Origin: Cellulomonas chengniuliangii
GTDB lineage: Bacteria > Actinomycetota > Actinomycetes > Actinomycetales > Cellulomonadaceae
DNA length: 64,000 nucleotides
Direction: 5' to 3'
NCBI RefSeq assembly: GCF_024508335.1
Contig: NZ_CP101988.1
Coordinates: 744,001-808,000 of the forward strand
Shown: positions 53,124-62,861 of the stretch, in pieces
Position numbering within the stretch: the first letter of the stretch is position 1
Layout of the letters: the number at the start of each line of letters is the position of its first letter
Made by a program: the position numbers and the translations under genes
Notes under the pieces: model-generated
Database searches by the model: none
What the model saw: only the letters and a program-made list of their open reading frames with translations
Told to the model about the DNA's origin: nothing

Positions 53124-53729
53124 TCAGGCGTCCTGGGAGGCGACGAGCTCGGCGCCAGCGGCGACCATCACCTGCCGGGCCTCGAGGCCTTGCTCGGGAG
53201 TCACCGGCACGGTCAGGTCGGTGAGCACTCGGGCGCGCAGCCCGAGGGTCAGGGCGTCGAGCGTCGTCGCCTTCACGCAGTGCGACTCGGCGATGCCGAC
53301 CACGTCCACGTCGGTCACCTGGCCAGCCTCCAGCAGCGCCGCGAGAGAGCGCCCCTGGGTGTCCACGGCCTCGAAGCCCGAGTACGCCGCCGCGTACTCG
53401 CCCTTCTTGACGCTGGCATCGGGCCGCAGCGACGCGAGCGCCGGGTGCAGGTCGGCCTCCGCCGTGCCCGCGACGCCATGGGGAGGCCAGGTGTCCACGA
53501 AGTCCGGGGAGTCGCTGAAGTGCGGGCCCGGGTCGATGTGCCAGTCCTGGGTGGTGACGACCAGGTCGTACCGGTCGCGGTTGCCCGCGGCGTACTCGGC
53601 GATGGCCTCCGCCACGGCGTTGCCGCCCTGGACGGCGAGCGCGCCTCCCTCGCAGAACGTGGGCTGCACGTCGACCACCACCAGCGCGCGGTGGGTGGGC
53701 CTGCGAGGGGCGGGGGCGGTGCCGGCCAT
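53124..53729 (-). CDS. pncA: Nicotinamidase/pyrazinamidase
   Basis: 201 residues. Catalytic Asp in LVVVDVQPTFCEGG, Lys in SVKKGEYAAAYSGF and Cys in GIAESHCVKATTLDA are in place, and the metal site DWHIDPGPHF carries the D-x-H...H pattern specific to nicotinamidases. It hydrolyses nicotinamide to nicotinate for NAD salvage (and pyrazinamide to pyrazinoate). Convergent with rsmI; the two stops are about 22 bases apart. Confidence 0.93.
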   Translation of the reverse strand: MAGTAPAPRRPTHRALVVVDVQPTFCEGGALAVQGGNAVAEAIAEYAAGNRDRYDLVVTTQDWHIDPGPHFSDSPDFVDTWPPHGVAGTAEADLHPALASLRPDASVKKGEYAAAYSGFEAVDTQGRSLAALLEAGQVTDVDVVGIAESHCVKATTLDALTLGLRARVLTDLTVPVTPEQGLEARQVMVAAGAELVASQDA

Positions 53730-53862
53730 GGGTTCTCCTGAGGGGTGCGGACGTCCGCGACCAGCCTCGCAGGTTCGGGGCCGGTAGTCAGCCCTCGTCC
53801 CATCACGACCTCTAGCGCGAATGACCTGGGCGCCGGGGCATCGGCGGGTCTAGCGTCCGGCC

Positions 53863-55044
53863 ATGGAGTTCCGTCGCATCCCGGGCCTGCCGCCCTACGT
53901 GTTCACGATCATCGACTCGCTCAAGCTCGAGGCCCGCCGCGAGGGGCGCGACGTCATCGACCTCGGCTTCGGCAACCCGGACCTGCCCAGCCCGCAGATC
54001 GCCGTGGACAAGCTCGCCGAGGCCGCGCAGAACACCCGCAACCACCGGTACTCGTCCTCGCGTGGGCTGCCCAAGCTGCGACAGGCCGCGGCCGACCACT
54101 ACCTGCGCCGGTTCGGTGTGAGCCTCGACCCCGACACCGAGGTGCTCTCGACCATCGGGGCCAAGGAGGGGTTCAGCCACCTCATGTGGGTGCTGCTGCA
54201 GCCCGGCGACGCGGCCATCGTGCCGACCCCGAGCTACCCGATCCACATCTGGGGGCCGTACTTCGCGGGGGCCGACGCGCGCCAGGTGCCCATCGGCGAC
54301 GGGGCCGACGGCGCGGGGTACATCGACAGGGTCATGGAGGCGTGGGAGCTCGGCTGGCCCAAGCCGCGCGTGGTGGTCCTGTCGTTCCCGCACAACCCCA
54401 CGACGACCACCGTCGAGCTCGCCGACCTGCAGCGCCTGGTCGACTGGGCCCGAGAGCGCGACGTCGTCCTCGTGCACGACCTGGCCTACGGCGACATGTG
54501 CTTCGACGGCTGGAGCCCGCCGTCGATCATGCAGTGCGAGGGCGCCAAGGAGGTCGCCGTCGAGCTGTACTCGATGACCAAGTCGTTCTCGATGGCCGGC
54601 TGGCGCGTCGCGTTCCTCGTCGGGCGCCGCGACGTCGTCGACGCCCTTTCCAAGCTCAAGAGCTACCTCGACTACGGCACGTTCCAGCCCATCCAGATCG
54701 CCGCGACGGTGACGCTCAACGAGGCATCCGAGTACCCGAGCGAGCTCAACAAGGTCTACGAGGCGCGACGGGACGCGCTCGTCGACGGCCTCGCCCGCAT
54801 CGGCTGGGACATCCTGCGGCCCCGGGGCACCATGTTCGCCTGGGCCAAGATCCCCGAGCCGTACGCCGACATGGGGTCGATCGAGTTCGCGCAACACCTG
54901 GTGCGCGAGTGCGACGTGGCGGTCTCACCGGGCGTCGGCTTCGGCCCCGGCGGGGACGGGCACGTGCGGTTCGCGCTCATCGAGAACGAGCAGCGCATCG
55001 CGCAGGCCGTCCGTGGGCTGCGGCGCGGCCTGGAACGCCTCTGA
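53863..55044 (+). CDS. Class I/II PLP-dependent aminotransferase, AlaC-like
   Basis: 393 residues. It opens MEFRRIPGLPPYVFTIIDSLKLEARREGRDVIDLGFGNPDLPSP, has the substrate-phosphate region GAKEGFSHLMWVLL, HDLAYGDMCFDG with the PLP aspartate, and the Schiff-base lysine in LYSMTKSFSMAGWR. The pattern is close to E. coli AlaC and related alanine/methionine transaminases. It likely makes alanine from pyruvate and glutamate. No biosynthetic operon partner is adjacent. Confidence 0.92.
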   Translation: MEFRRIPGLPPYVFTIIDSLKLEARREGRDVIDLGFGNPDLPSPQIAVDKLAEAAQNTRNHRYSSSRGLPKLRQAAADHYLRRFGVSLDPDTEVLSTIGAKEGFSHLMWVLLQPGDAAIVPTPSYPIHIWGPYFAGADARQVPIGDGADGAGYIDRVMEAWELGWPKPRVVVLSFPHNPTTTTVELADLQRLVDWARERDVVLVHDLAYGDMCFDGWSPPSIMQCEGAKEVAVELYSMTKSFSMAGWRVAFLVGRRDVVDALSKLKSYLDYGTFQPIQIAATVTLNEASEYPSELNKVYEARRDALVDGLARIGWDILRPRGTMFAWAKIPEPYADMGSIEFAQHLVRECDVAVSPGVGFGPGGDGHVRFALIENEQRIAQAVRGLRRGLERL

Positions 55045-55101
55045 CACGGTCGCCCGCAGCGCGGTCTGGCGCGGGGACGGGCTGCGTGATGGGCTGTCGG
55101 G

Positions 55102-56265
55102 ATGGGCCGCAGGGAGGCTGGACCGTCGCGCCGCCGCATGCTGCCCCGGCTGTGCGGGGCCGTGCTGGCGGTGGCGCTCGCGGGGTGCGGGGCCGGCACG
55201 GGCACGAGCGAGTCCGCGGGCGGCTCGACCGTCACGGAGACCGCCTCGTCGGCGCCGGGACCCGCGACGCCGGTTGAGGTGACCGGGGTCGTGGAGGTCG
55301 CCTCGGACCTGGAGACGCCCTGGGCCATGGGCCTGCTGCCCGACGGGCGGCTGGTCGTCACGCAGCGTGACGCGGGGACGATCGTGCTGGTCGGGGCTGA
55401 CGGCGAGGTCGTCGAGGCGACCGGGACCGGCGCCGAGGAGCTGCGGGAGCTGACCCACGCGCAGGGCGAGGGCGGCCTGCTGGGGGTGGCCGTCGGGCCG
55501 ACGGGCGAGCACCTGTTCTTGTACGTGACGACGGGCCGCGACAACCGGGTCGTGCGGGCGGCACTGGACGGGACGGCGCTGGGCCCGCTCGACACCGTCC
55601 TGGACGGGATCCCCGCGGCGCGGAACCACGACGGCGGCCGACTCGCGTTCGGCCCGGACGGCTTCCTGTACGTGGCGACGGGCGACGCGGGGCAGCGAGA
55701 CGACGCGCCGGACCCAGCCTCGCTCGCGGGCAAGATCCTGCGGGTCACGAAGGATGGCGACCCGGCTCCGGGGAACCCCGACCCGGCCTCGCCGGTGTGG
55801 AGCTCGGGCCACCGCAACGTCGAAGGGCTGGGCTGGGCGACCGACGGGCGGATGTTCGCGAGCGAGTTCGGCCAGGACGCGTGGGACGAGCTCAACGTGA
55901 TCGTGCCCGGCGGCGACTACGGGTGGCCCGCCCACGAGGGCGACCCGGGGGCCGACGAAGGCACGGTGGCCCCGGTGGTCACGTGGACCACGCGCGAGGC
56001 GTCGCCCTCGGGCCTGGCGGTGACGGAGGACGCGGTCTACGTGGCGGCGCTGCGCGGCGAACGGCTGTGGCGGGCGCCGCTGACCGAGGACGGCGTGGGG
56101 GAGCCCCAGGCGCTGCTCGAAGGCGAGCACGGGCGCCTGCGCGCGGTCGAGGTCGCGCCCGACGGCACGCTGTGGGTGCTCACCGGCAACACCGACGGGC
56201 GCGGTGACGCGCGTCCGGGGGACGACCGGCTGCTGCGCGTGACCCTGGCGCCCGTCGCCGGCTGA
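55102..56265 (+). CDS. PQQ-dependent sugar dehydrogenase-like lipoprotein
   Basis: 387 residues. A signal with lipobox LAGC (near residue 29) anchors it outside the membrane. A Thr/Ser linker leads to a six-bladed beta-propeller of the soluble glucose dehydrogenase/YliI type: LETPWAMGLLPDGRLVVTQRDAG, GEGGLLGVAVGP, AARNHDGGRLAFGPDGFLYVATGDAG, SSGHRNVEGLGW, GGDYGWPAHEG. These motifs hold the catalytic histidine and PQQ/calcium ligands in relatives. It would oxidise aldose sugars, though many homologues have no proven substrate. Confidence 0.92.
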   Translation: MGRREAGPSRRRMLPRLCGAVLAVALAGCGAGTGTSESAGGSTVTETASSAPGPATPVEVTGVVEVASDLETPWAMGLLPDGRLVVTQRDAGTIVLVGADGEVVEATGTGAEELRELTHAQGEGGLLGVAVGPTGEHLFLYVTTGRDNRVVRAALDGTALGPLDTVLDGIPAARNHDGGRLAFGPDGFLYVATGDAGQRDDAPDPASLAGKILRVTKDGDPAPGNPDPASPVWSSGHRNVEGLGWATDGRMFASEFGQDAWDELNVIVPGGDYGWPAHEGDPGADEGTVAPVVTWTTREASPSGLAVTEDAVYVAALRGERLWRAPLTEDGVGEPQALLEGEHGRLRAVEVAPDGTLWVLTGNTDGRGDARPGDDRLLRVTLAPVAG

Positions 56266-56329
56266 CGGCGCGACCCCACCGTGCGGAATGGGCTGCGACC
56301 AGCCCCGGGCGCGGACCTACGATGAACCC

Positions 56330-57958
56330 ATGCCCGACGCGAGCTCGACCTTCTACCTGACGACGCCGATCTACTACGTGAACGACGCACCCCACATCGG
56401 GCACGCGTACACGACGGTCGCGGCGGACGTCATCACCCGCTGGCATCGCCAGCGCCAGGAGCCCGTGTGGTTCCTGACGGGCACGGACGAGCACGGCCAG
56501 AAGGTCATGCGCACCGCCGAGGCGAACGGGGTCACCCCGCAGCAGTGGGCCGACCGCCTGGTCGAGGACGCCTGGAAGCCCGTCCTCGAGACGCTCGACG
56601 TGCGCAACGACGACTTCATCCGCACCACGCAGGCGCGCCACACCGAGCGCGTGCAGGCGTTCATCCAGGACCTCAAGGACAAGGGCGAGATCTACGCCGG
56701 CTCGTACGAGGGTCCCTACTGCGTGGGCTGCGAGGAGTTCAAGCTCCCCGGCGACCTGGTCGACGGCACGGGCGAGTACGAGGGCCAGAAGGTCTGCGCG
56801 ATCCACAGCACGCCCGTCGAGATGCTCTCCGAGCAGAACTACTTCTTCCGGATGAGCGCGTACACGCAGCGCCTGTTGGACTTCTACGAGCAGAACCCGA
56901 CGTTCGTGCAGCCCGCGAGCGCGCGCAACGAGGTCATCTCGTTCGTGAAGCAGGGCCTGCAGGACCTGTCGATCTCCCGGAACACGTTCGACTGGGGCAT
57001 CCCGATCCCGTGGGACACCTCGCACGTGCTCTACGTGTGGTTCGACGCGCTGCTCAACTACGCCACCGCCATCGGCGTCGACTCGGACGACCCGGAGGAG
57101 AAGGCTCGGTTCGAGCGGACGTGGCCCGCGAACGTGCACCTGGTCGGCAAGGACATCCTGCGCTTCCACGCGGTGATCTGGCCGGCCATGCTCATGGCCG
57201 CCGGGCTGCCGTTGCCGGGGCAGGTCTTCGCGCACGGCTGGCTGCTGGTGGGCGGCGAGAAGATGAGCAAGTCGAAGCTCACGGGCATCGCGCCCAGCCA
57301 GATCATCGACACCTTCGGCTCTGACGCGTTCCGCTACTACTTCCTGCGCTCGATCGCGTTCGGCCAGGACGGGTCGTTCTCCTGGGAGGACCTGGCGGCG
57401 CGGTACCAGGCCGAGCTCGCGAACGGCTTCGGCAACTTGGCCTCGCGCGTCGCGGCGATGATCGGCAAGTACTACGGCGGCGTGCTGCCGCAGGCGGGTC
57501 CGCAGACCGACGCCGAGGAGACGCTCGCGGCCGTCGCGGCCCGCGCGGTCACCGACGCCGAGGACGCGATGGACCGGCTCGCGCTGCACGAGGCGATCTC
57601 TGCCGTGTGGACGCTCGTCGAGGCGACCAACGGGTACATCACGGAGCAGGAGCCGTGGAAGGTCGCGAAGGACCCCGCCGAGGTCGGGCCCGACGGCGCC
57701 GCGGTGCAGGGCGGTCGCCTCGCGACCATCCTGGTGACGGCTGCCGAGGCGCTGCGGGCGCTCGCCGTGCTGCTCAACCCGGTCACCCCGAAGGCCGCGG
57801 CGGCGCTGTGGGAGTCGCTGGGCGCCGAGCCGGCGCTCGGCGCGCTCGCCCTGCAGCCAGTCGACGCCGCCGCCCGATGGGGCCAGCTGCCCGCGGGCAC
57901 GGTCGTCACCAAGGGCGCCTCGCTGTTCCCGCGGATCGAGGAGCCGGCCGCGTCGTGA
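56330..57958 (+). CDS. metG: Methionyl-tRNA synthetase
   Basis: 542 residues. The HIGH signature is PHIGHAYT and KMSKS is GGEKMSKSKLTG. The knuckle region has CVGCEEF and later CAIH, as in the type without a C-terminal tRNA-binding domain. The anticodon-binding helices end in a short tail (FPRIEEPAAS). It charges tRNA-Met in the cytoplasm. Its stop overlaps the tatD start (GTGA), an arrangement common in bacteria. Confidence 0.97.
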   Translation: MPDASSTFYLTTPIYYVNDAPHIGHAYTTVAADVITRWHRQRQEPVWFLTGTDEHGQKVMRTAEANGVTPQQWADRLVEDAWKPVLETLDVRNDDFIRTTQARHTERVQAFIQDLKDKGEIYAGSYEGPYCVGCEEFKLPGDLVDGTGEYEGQKVCAIHSTPVEMLSEQNYFFRMSAYTQRLLDFYEQNPTFVQPASARNEVISFVKQGLQDLSISRNTFDWGIPIPWDTSHVLYVWFDALLNYATAIGVDSDDPEEKARFERTWPANVHLVGKDILRFHAVIWPAMLMAAGLPLPGQVFAHGWLLVGGEKMSKSKLTGIAPSQIIDTFGSDAFRYYFLRSIAFGQDGSFSWEDLAARYQAELANGFGNLASRVAAMIGKYYGGVLPQAGPQTDAEETLAAVAARAVTDAEDAMDRLALHEAISAVWTLVEATNGYITEQEPWKVAKDPAEVGPDGAAVQGGRLATILVTAAEALRALAVLLNPVTPKAAAALWESLGAEPALGALALQPVDAAARWGQLPAGTVVTKGASLFPRIEEPAAS

Positions 57959-58884
57959 GCCGCCGCACCCGGGAGCGCGGCTGGCCGGCCGACCCCGAGC
58001 CGTTGCCCGTGCCCGTCGTCGACAACCACACGCACCTCGAGAGCGTGCTGTCGTTCGAGACGCCGGACGAGGAGCCCCGCACGCTGGACGACCAGCTGGC
58101 CCGGGCCGCGGCGGCCGGGGTCACCCGGATGGTCCAGGTGGGCTGCGACCTCGACGCGGCCGCCTGGACCGACGCGCTGCTGCGCGAGCGGGCCGCCGTC
58201 GGCGACCGCTCGCTGCTCGGCGCGCTCGCGGTGCACCCGAACGAGGCGGTCCTGCACGCCGGTATCCGTGAGGTGGCGCCCGACGGACTCGAGCCCGCGC
58301 CCGAGCCGCGGCACGAGGTGGACCTCGACACCGCGATCGCCCGCATCGCCGCGCTGGCCCGGGGCAACGGCCGCGTCCGGGCGATCGGCGAGACCGGCCT
58401 CGACCACTTCCGGGCCGGGCCCGCGGGGCGGCAGGCGCAGGTCGAGGCATTCCGCCAGCACATCGCACTGGCCAAGGAGCTGGGCCTGGCGCTGCAGATC
58501 CACGACCGGGACGCGCACCAGGACGTCATCGACGTGCTGCTGCGCGACGGCGCCCCGGAGCGGACGGTGTTCCACTGCTACTCGGGGGACGCGGAGATGG
58601 CCCGGGTGTGCGCCGAGCACGGCTGGTACCTCTCGTTCGCGGGCCCGGTGACGTTCAAGGCAAACGACGGGCTGCGCGCCGCGCTGCGCGAGACACCGCT
58701 CGACCGGGTGCTCGTCGAGACCGACGCCCCGTACCTGACCCCGCACCCCTTCCGCGGGCGCCCCAACGCGCCGTACCTGCTGCCGCACACCGTCCGGCAG
58801 GTCGCCGAGACGCTGGGCCGGGACCTGGGCGAGGTCTGCTCCGCGCTCGCGGCGACCTCTGAGGACGTCTACGGCCCGTGGTGA
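57955..58884 (+). CDS. tatD: TatD-family metal-dependent DNase
   Basis: 309 residues from GTG coupled to metG. Metal ligands are seen in VVDNHTHLES (HxH), AIGETGLDHFRAG (Glu), ALQIHDRDAHQ (His), FHCYSGDAE (His) and VETDAPYL (Asp). The protein has an N-terminal extension of about 20 residues and an insert near 100 relative to the usual 265. TatD enzymes trim single-stranded DNA and act in repair. Synteny with metG and rpfB is conserved in actinobacteria. Confidence 0.95.
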   Translation: MSRRTRERGWPADPEPLPVPVVDNHTHLESVLSFETPDEEPRTLDDQLARAAAAGVTRMVQVGCDLDAAAWTDALLRERAAVGDRSLLGALAVHPNEAVLHAGIREVAPDGLEPAPEPRHEVDLDTAIARIAALARGNGRVRAIGETGLDHFRAGPAGRQAQVEAFRQHIALAKELGLALQIHDRDAHQDVIDVLLRDGAPERTVFHCYSGDAEMARVCAEHGWYLSFAGPVTFKANDGLRAALRETPLDRVLVETDAPYLTPHPFRGRPNAPYLLPHTVRQVAETLGRDLGEVCSALAATSEDVYGPW

Positions 58885-59077
58885 GCGGCGGTCCGCGCGT
58901 CCTCTCGCAGGGCCGCACGGCGCCGCCACGAGGGTGAGAAGCGGGTGAGAACCCGCCGCCGGGACCTGGGGCGGCTACCCGTGGACGTCACAGATCGGTT
59001 ACGGTCGGGGCTGCTGACTGTCGGCGCGGACCGCTGCCGACCCCCAGCAGTCGACACCCCCGAGCACGAGGAGCACG

Positions 59078-60322
59078 GTGCCCCAGCCTGACGCACTGCC
59101 GCAGACGCGGCGCGAGCGCGCGGCGCTGCGCGAGGCGCAGGAGCGCACCGCGCGGGAGTCCTCCGGCATATCCCGCACCGCGCGACTCGGAGCCCAGGCA
59201 CTCGTGCTGGCCCTCGTCGCCGGCGGGACCAGCGCCTTCGCCGTGCTGCACAAGACCGTGACGGTCGACGTCGACGGCCAGACCCTCGAGGTCAGCGCCT
59301 TCGGCCGGACCGTGGGCGACGTGCTCGCCGGCGGTGGCATCGAGGTGGGGGAGCGCGACCTGGTGGCGCCCGGGCTCGACGAGCCGGTGTCGAACAACGG
59401 CCAGGTCGTGGTCCGGCACGGCCGCGAGCTCGACGTGGTGATCGACGGCTCGGAGCAGCGTGTGTGGACCACCGCGCTGACCGTCGGGGAGGCAGTGGAC
59501 GGCATGGGGCTGCGAGGCGGGGACACCCTCCTCTCGGCCTCCCGCTCCGCCTCGTTGGGGCGCGAGCCGTTGCGGGTCTCGACCCAGAAGACCATCCACC
59601 TGGTGGTCGACGGCCAGGTCATCGACGGCGTCACGAGCGCCCCGAGCGTGCGTGAGGCGCTGCGGGAGATCGGCCTCGTCCTCCAGGAGGGCGACCAGCT
59701 CTCCGTCCCGCTCGACGCGACCGCGGTGGACGGGCTCGTGGTGCTGGTGACCCGTGCGAGCACGGGCGGCGAGACGCAGACCGAGGCCGTGCCGTTCGAG
59801 GTCGAGGAGATCGAGGACCCGTCGCTCGTCAAGGGCAACACGGTCGTCAAGACGAAGGGCAAGGCCGGGGTCCGGACCACCACGTACGCGCTGTCCATCG
59901 TGGGCGGCGCCGTCGTCGAGCGCACCGTCGTGGCGTCGGCTGTCACGGTGGCACCGGTGACCCAGGTGGTGCGGGTCGGCACCCAGGAGCTCCCCGACCC
60001 GTCGATCGTCGCTGTCGAGCCGGGCAGCGCGCAGGAGCTCGGCAAGCAGCTCGCCGCGGCCCGCGGGTACGGCGACGACGAGTTCGCCTGCCTGCTCTCG
60101 CTGTGGAAGAAGGAGAGCGGCTGGCGGGTCAACGCGGAGAACAAGTCGTCGGGGGCCTACGGCATCCCGCAGGCGCTCCCGGGATCCAAGATGGCCACCG
60201 TCGCGGACGACTGGCGCACCAACCCCGCCACCCAGATCACGTGGGGGCTGAACTACATCGAGGGCCGTTACGGGACGCCGTGCGGCGCCTGGGCCGCCTC
60301 ACAGGCCAAGGGCTGGTACTGA
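59078..60322 (+). CDS. RpfB-like protein: DUF348 repeats, G5 domain, SLT-like lytic domain
   Basis: 414 residues from GTG with ACGAGGAG upstream. A membrane or signal helix at about 35-55 is followed by three DUF348 repeats (for example KTVTVDVDGQTLEVSAFGRTVGDVLAGGGIEVGE) and a G5 domain (VPFEVEEIEDPSLVKGNTVVKTKGKAGVRTTTY). The C terminus is a lysozyme-like domain with FACLLSLWKKESGWRVNAENKSSGAYGIPQA, its Glu in KKESGW as likely catalyst. It would cleave peptidoglycan glycan strands at the surface, for growth or spore/resting cell revival. The next gene shares the same frame but carries a different lytic domain. Confidence 0.9.
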   Translation: MPQPDALPQTRRERAALREAQERTARESSGISRTARLGAQALVLALVAGGTSAFAVLHKTVTVDVDGQTLEVSAFGRTVGDVLAGGGIEVGERDLVAPGLDEPVSNNGQVVVRHGRELDVVIDGSEQRVWTTALTVGEAVDGMGLRGGDTLLSASRSASLGREPLRVSTQKTIHLVVDGQVIDGVTSAPSVREALREIGLVLQEGDQLSVPLDATAVDGLVVLVTRASTGGETQTEAVPFEVEEIEDPSLVKGNTVVKTKGKAGVRTTTYALSIVGGAVVERTVVASAVTVAPVTQVVRVGTQELPDPSIVAVEPGSAQELGKQLAAARGYGDDEFACLLSLWKKESGWRVNAENKSSGAYGIPQALPGSKMATVADDWRTNPATQITWGLNYIEGRYGTPCGAWAASQAKGWY

Positions 60323-60614
60323 CACTTCGCCCACCTGCGGTGACACTCGCCGATTGGCACATCTGTCACGCAAGAGTTACGGTCTCGTGTCGCTTGAACG
60401 CCGCGGCCGCCCCTCCGGTGGCCGTGTCGTCGGGCGACATCGGCTCGTAGGGGGATGTCGCAGCGAGCCGTGACTGCCGGATCGGGGATCCGGACCAGCG
60501 GGTGCAGCCTCCACGAGGACGCACGTCGTCGTGGGGCTCATCGGCCCGGGACGCTGCTGGGGCCTGCGAGGCCACCGCACCCCCGTGCCCGGGACCTCTG
60601 ACGTCTGGAACCGT

Positions 60615-61811
60615 GTGACTTCCTCGGCCCGTCCCACTGACGCCTCGGGCGCTGCCCACCGTCAAACCCTCCGCACCCGCCTCACCACCGCCGACTCGGG
60701 CTCCGCCCGGCTCCGCACGATCGTCGCCGTGACCGCCGTCCTGCTTGTCGGCTCCGGCGCCACGGTCGCCTCCGCGGCCCACAAGACCGTCTCCCTCGAT
60801 ATCGACGGCGAGACCACCTCCGTCACCACCTGGTCCGGCAGCGTCCACGGCCTGCTCGACGAGAACGACGTCGAGGTGACCGACCGCGACCTGGTCGCCC
60901 CCGTCGGCAAGCTGGAGGATGGCGCCGAGATCGTCGTCCGCCACGCACGCCTCATCGACGTCCAGACCGACGGGTCCGCCGAGAGCGTCTGGACCACAGC
61001 GCTGACCGCCGACGAGGCGCTGGCCGCCTTCGCGTCGCGCGGCGGCGACGTGCGGCTGGTCGCCTCCCGCTCGGCCGCCGACGGCCGCCCCGAGCTCGCC
61101 CTCGAGCTCACCCTCGACGGCCCTGCCGACGTGGTCGTCGACGGGCAGACCCACACCGTGGACGACGGCTCGACCACGGTCGGCGAGGCGCTCGAGCACC
61201 TGGGCGTCACCCTCGGTGAGTTGGACACCGTCACCGTGGCACGTTCCCCCGAGACCGGGCGCGTGTCCGTCGTCGTCAGCCGCGTGCTGGTCCAGGAGGT
61301 CGCCACCACCAGCGAGGTCGCATTCGCGACCGTCACGCAGGACGACCCGTCGCGTTACGTCGGCCAGAAGGCAGTCGTGACGCGAGGCGTCACGGGGGTG
61401 CGCACCGTGCTGGACCGCGTCACCACCGTCGACGGCGTGGAGACGGCCCGCGAGACGCTCTCCGACACCGTCACCCAGGCTCCCGTGGACGAGGTCGTGA
61501 AGGTCGGCGCCAAGCAGCGCCCGGCCGCCACCGCCGCCTCCGGTGGGGCGATCTCCGCGGGCGGCGCCGCCGACTCGCTGAACTGGGCCGCGCTCGCGCA
61601 GTGCGAGTCGGGCGGCAACGCGTCGATCGTCTCCTCGACCGGCAAGTACCACGGGCTGTACCAGTTCTCGGTCGCCACGTGGCAGGCGGTCGGAGGCGCC
61701 GGAGTGCCCTCCCAGGCCTCGGCCGACGAGCAGACCGCCCGCGCGAAGATGCTCTACAACCGGTCCGGCGCCGGGCAGTGGCCGCACTGCGGCTCGCGCC
61801 TGTTCGGCTGA
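60615..61811 (+). CDS. rpfB: Resuscitation-promoting factor RpfB
   Basis: About 398 residues from GTG at 60615; a frame from 60531 is also open and no start has a clear ribosome site. It has a signal/membrane helix (LRTIVAVTAVLLVGSGATVASA), DUF348 repeats (KTVSLDIDGETTSVTTWSGSVHGLLDENDVEV), a G5 domain (ATTSEVAFATVTQDDPSRYVGQKAVVTRGVTGVRT) and a C-terminal Rpf domain LNWAALAQCESGGNASIVSSTGKYHGLYQFSVATWQAVGG with catalytic Glu in QCESGGN. Rpf proteins cut peptidoglycan and wake dormant cells. It lies between tatD and rsmA as in M. tuberculosis. Confidence 0.93.
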   Translation: MTSSARPTDASGAAHRQTLRTRLTTADSGSARLRTIVAVTAVLLVGSGATVASAAHKTVSLDIDGETTSVTTWSGSVHGLLDENDVEVTDRDLVAPVGKLEDGAEIVVRHARLIDVQTDGSAESVWTTALTADEALAAFASRGGDVRLVASRSAADGRPELALELTLDGPADVVVDGQTHTVDDGSTTVGEALEHLGVTLGELDTVTVARSPETGRVSVVVSRVLVQEVATTSEVAFATVTQDDPSRYVGQKAVVTRGVTGVRTVLDRVTTVDGVETARETLSDTVTQAPVDEVVKVGAKQRPAATAASGGAISAGGAADSLNWAALAQCESGGNASIVSSTGKYHGLYQFSVATWQAVGGAGVPSQASADEQTARAKMLYNRSGAGQWPHCGSRLFG

Positions 61812-61910
61812 TCGGGCACCGCTCAGCACCGACCGCGGCGAGCGCGCGCCCCACCCGGGCGCGCGCTCGCCGCGCGTCCGGGTCCGGCGAGGGCCGTTAG
61901 GCTCTGGGGC

Positions 61911-62861
61911 ATGACTGCCACCGCCGGACCCCTGCTCGGTCCCGCGGAGATCCGGGAGCTGGCCGCTCGGGCGGGCATCCGCCCCACCAAGACGCTCGGG
62001 CAGAACTTCGTGCTCGACGGCGGCACCGTCCGCAAGATCGTCCGCCAGGCCGACGTGACCGCGGGCGAGCGCGTCGTCGAGGTCGGACCGGGCCTAGGCT
62101 CGTTGACCCTCGGACTTCTCGAGGCGGGGGCCAGCGTCGTCGCGGTCGAGATCGACCCCGTGCTCGCAGGGCTGCTGCCAGGCACCGTGGCCAACCACGT
62201 CCCGGACGGCGCGGACCTCACCGTGGTCGGGGCCGACGCCCTCGAGGTGCACGAGCTGCCCGGGCCGCCGCCCACGGCACTGGTGGCGAACCTTCCGTAC
62301 AACGTGTCCGTGCCGGTGCTCCTGACCTTCCTCGAGCGGTTCCCCACGCTCGAGCGCGTGCTGGTGATGGTCCAGGCCGAGGTGGCCGACCGCCTCGCCG
62401 CGCCGCCAGGCAGCCGCGTGTACGGGGTGCCGTCCGCGAAGGTCGCCTGGTACGCCTCGGCCCGTCGCACCGCCACCGTCGGGCGCAGCGTCTTCTGGCC
62501 CGTGCCGAACGTGGACTCGGCGCTGGTGCGCATGGACCGCCGCGAGCCGCCCACGACGTCGGCGACGCGGCGCCAGGTCTTCACCGTGGTCGACGCGGCG
62601 TTCGCGCAGCGCCGCAAGATGCTCCGCGCGGCGCTGGCGCCCTTGGCAGGATCCTCCGAGGCCGCGGTCCAGGCGCTTGAGGCGGCGGGCATCGACCCGC
62701 AGACCCGGGGGGAGCGAGTCGACATCGACGGCTTCGCGCGCATCGCGGAGCACCTCCTCGCCGGGCGCGACGAGCTGCCGGCCGTGCTCGCACGCGGGCA
62801 GGGCGCGACAGACGGGCGCTCCGAGCCGCCCGTGGTCGGACCTGGCACAGTGGAGCCGTGA
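61911..62861 (+). CDS. rsmA: 16S rRNA (adenine(1518)-N(6)/adenine(1519)-N(6))-dimethyltransferase
   Basis: 316 residues. Motifs of KsgA are present: [23 protein letters not shown], the SAM site [19 protein letters not shown], and [11 protein letters not shown] (NLPY-N catalytic motif). It dimethylates two adjacent adenines near the 3' end of 16S rRNA. Its stop overlaps the ispE start (GTGA), a pairing common to many bacteria. Confidence 0.96.
   Translation: MTATAGPLLGPAEIRELAARAGIRPTKTLGQNFVLDGGTVRKIVRQADVTAGERVVEVGPGLGSLTLGLLEAGASVVAVEIDPVLAGLLPGTVANHVPDGADLTVVGADALEVHELPGPPPTALVANLPYNVSVPVLLTFLERFPTLERVLVMVQAEVADRLAAPPGSRVYGVPSAKVAWYASARRTATVGRSVFWPVPNVDSALVRMDRREPPTTSATRRQVFTVVDAAFAQRRKMLRAALAPLAGSSEAAVQALEAAGIDPQTRGERVDIDGFARIAEHLLAGRDELPAVLARGQGATDGRSEPPVVGPGTVEP

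Noticed and set aside
58885-59077. ydaO-type (cyclic di-AMP) riboswitch ahead of the rpf genes
   Set aside because: Such riboswitches precede rpf genes in several actinobacteria, but I could not find the conserved GGGGGACCC and GGGUGAA-like elements here or at 60323-60614.
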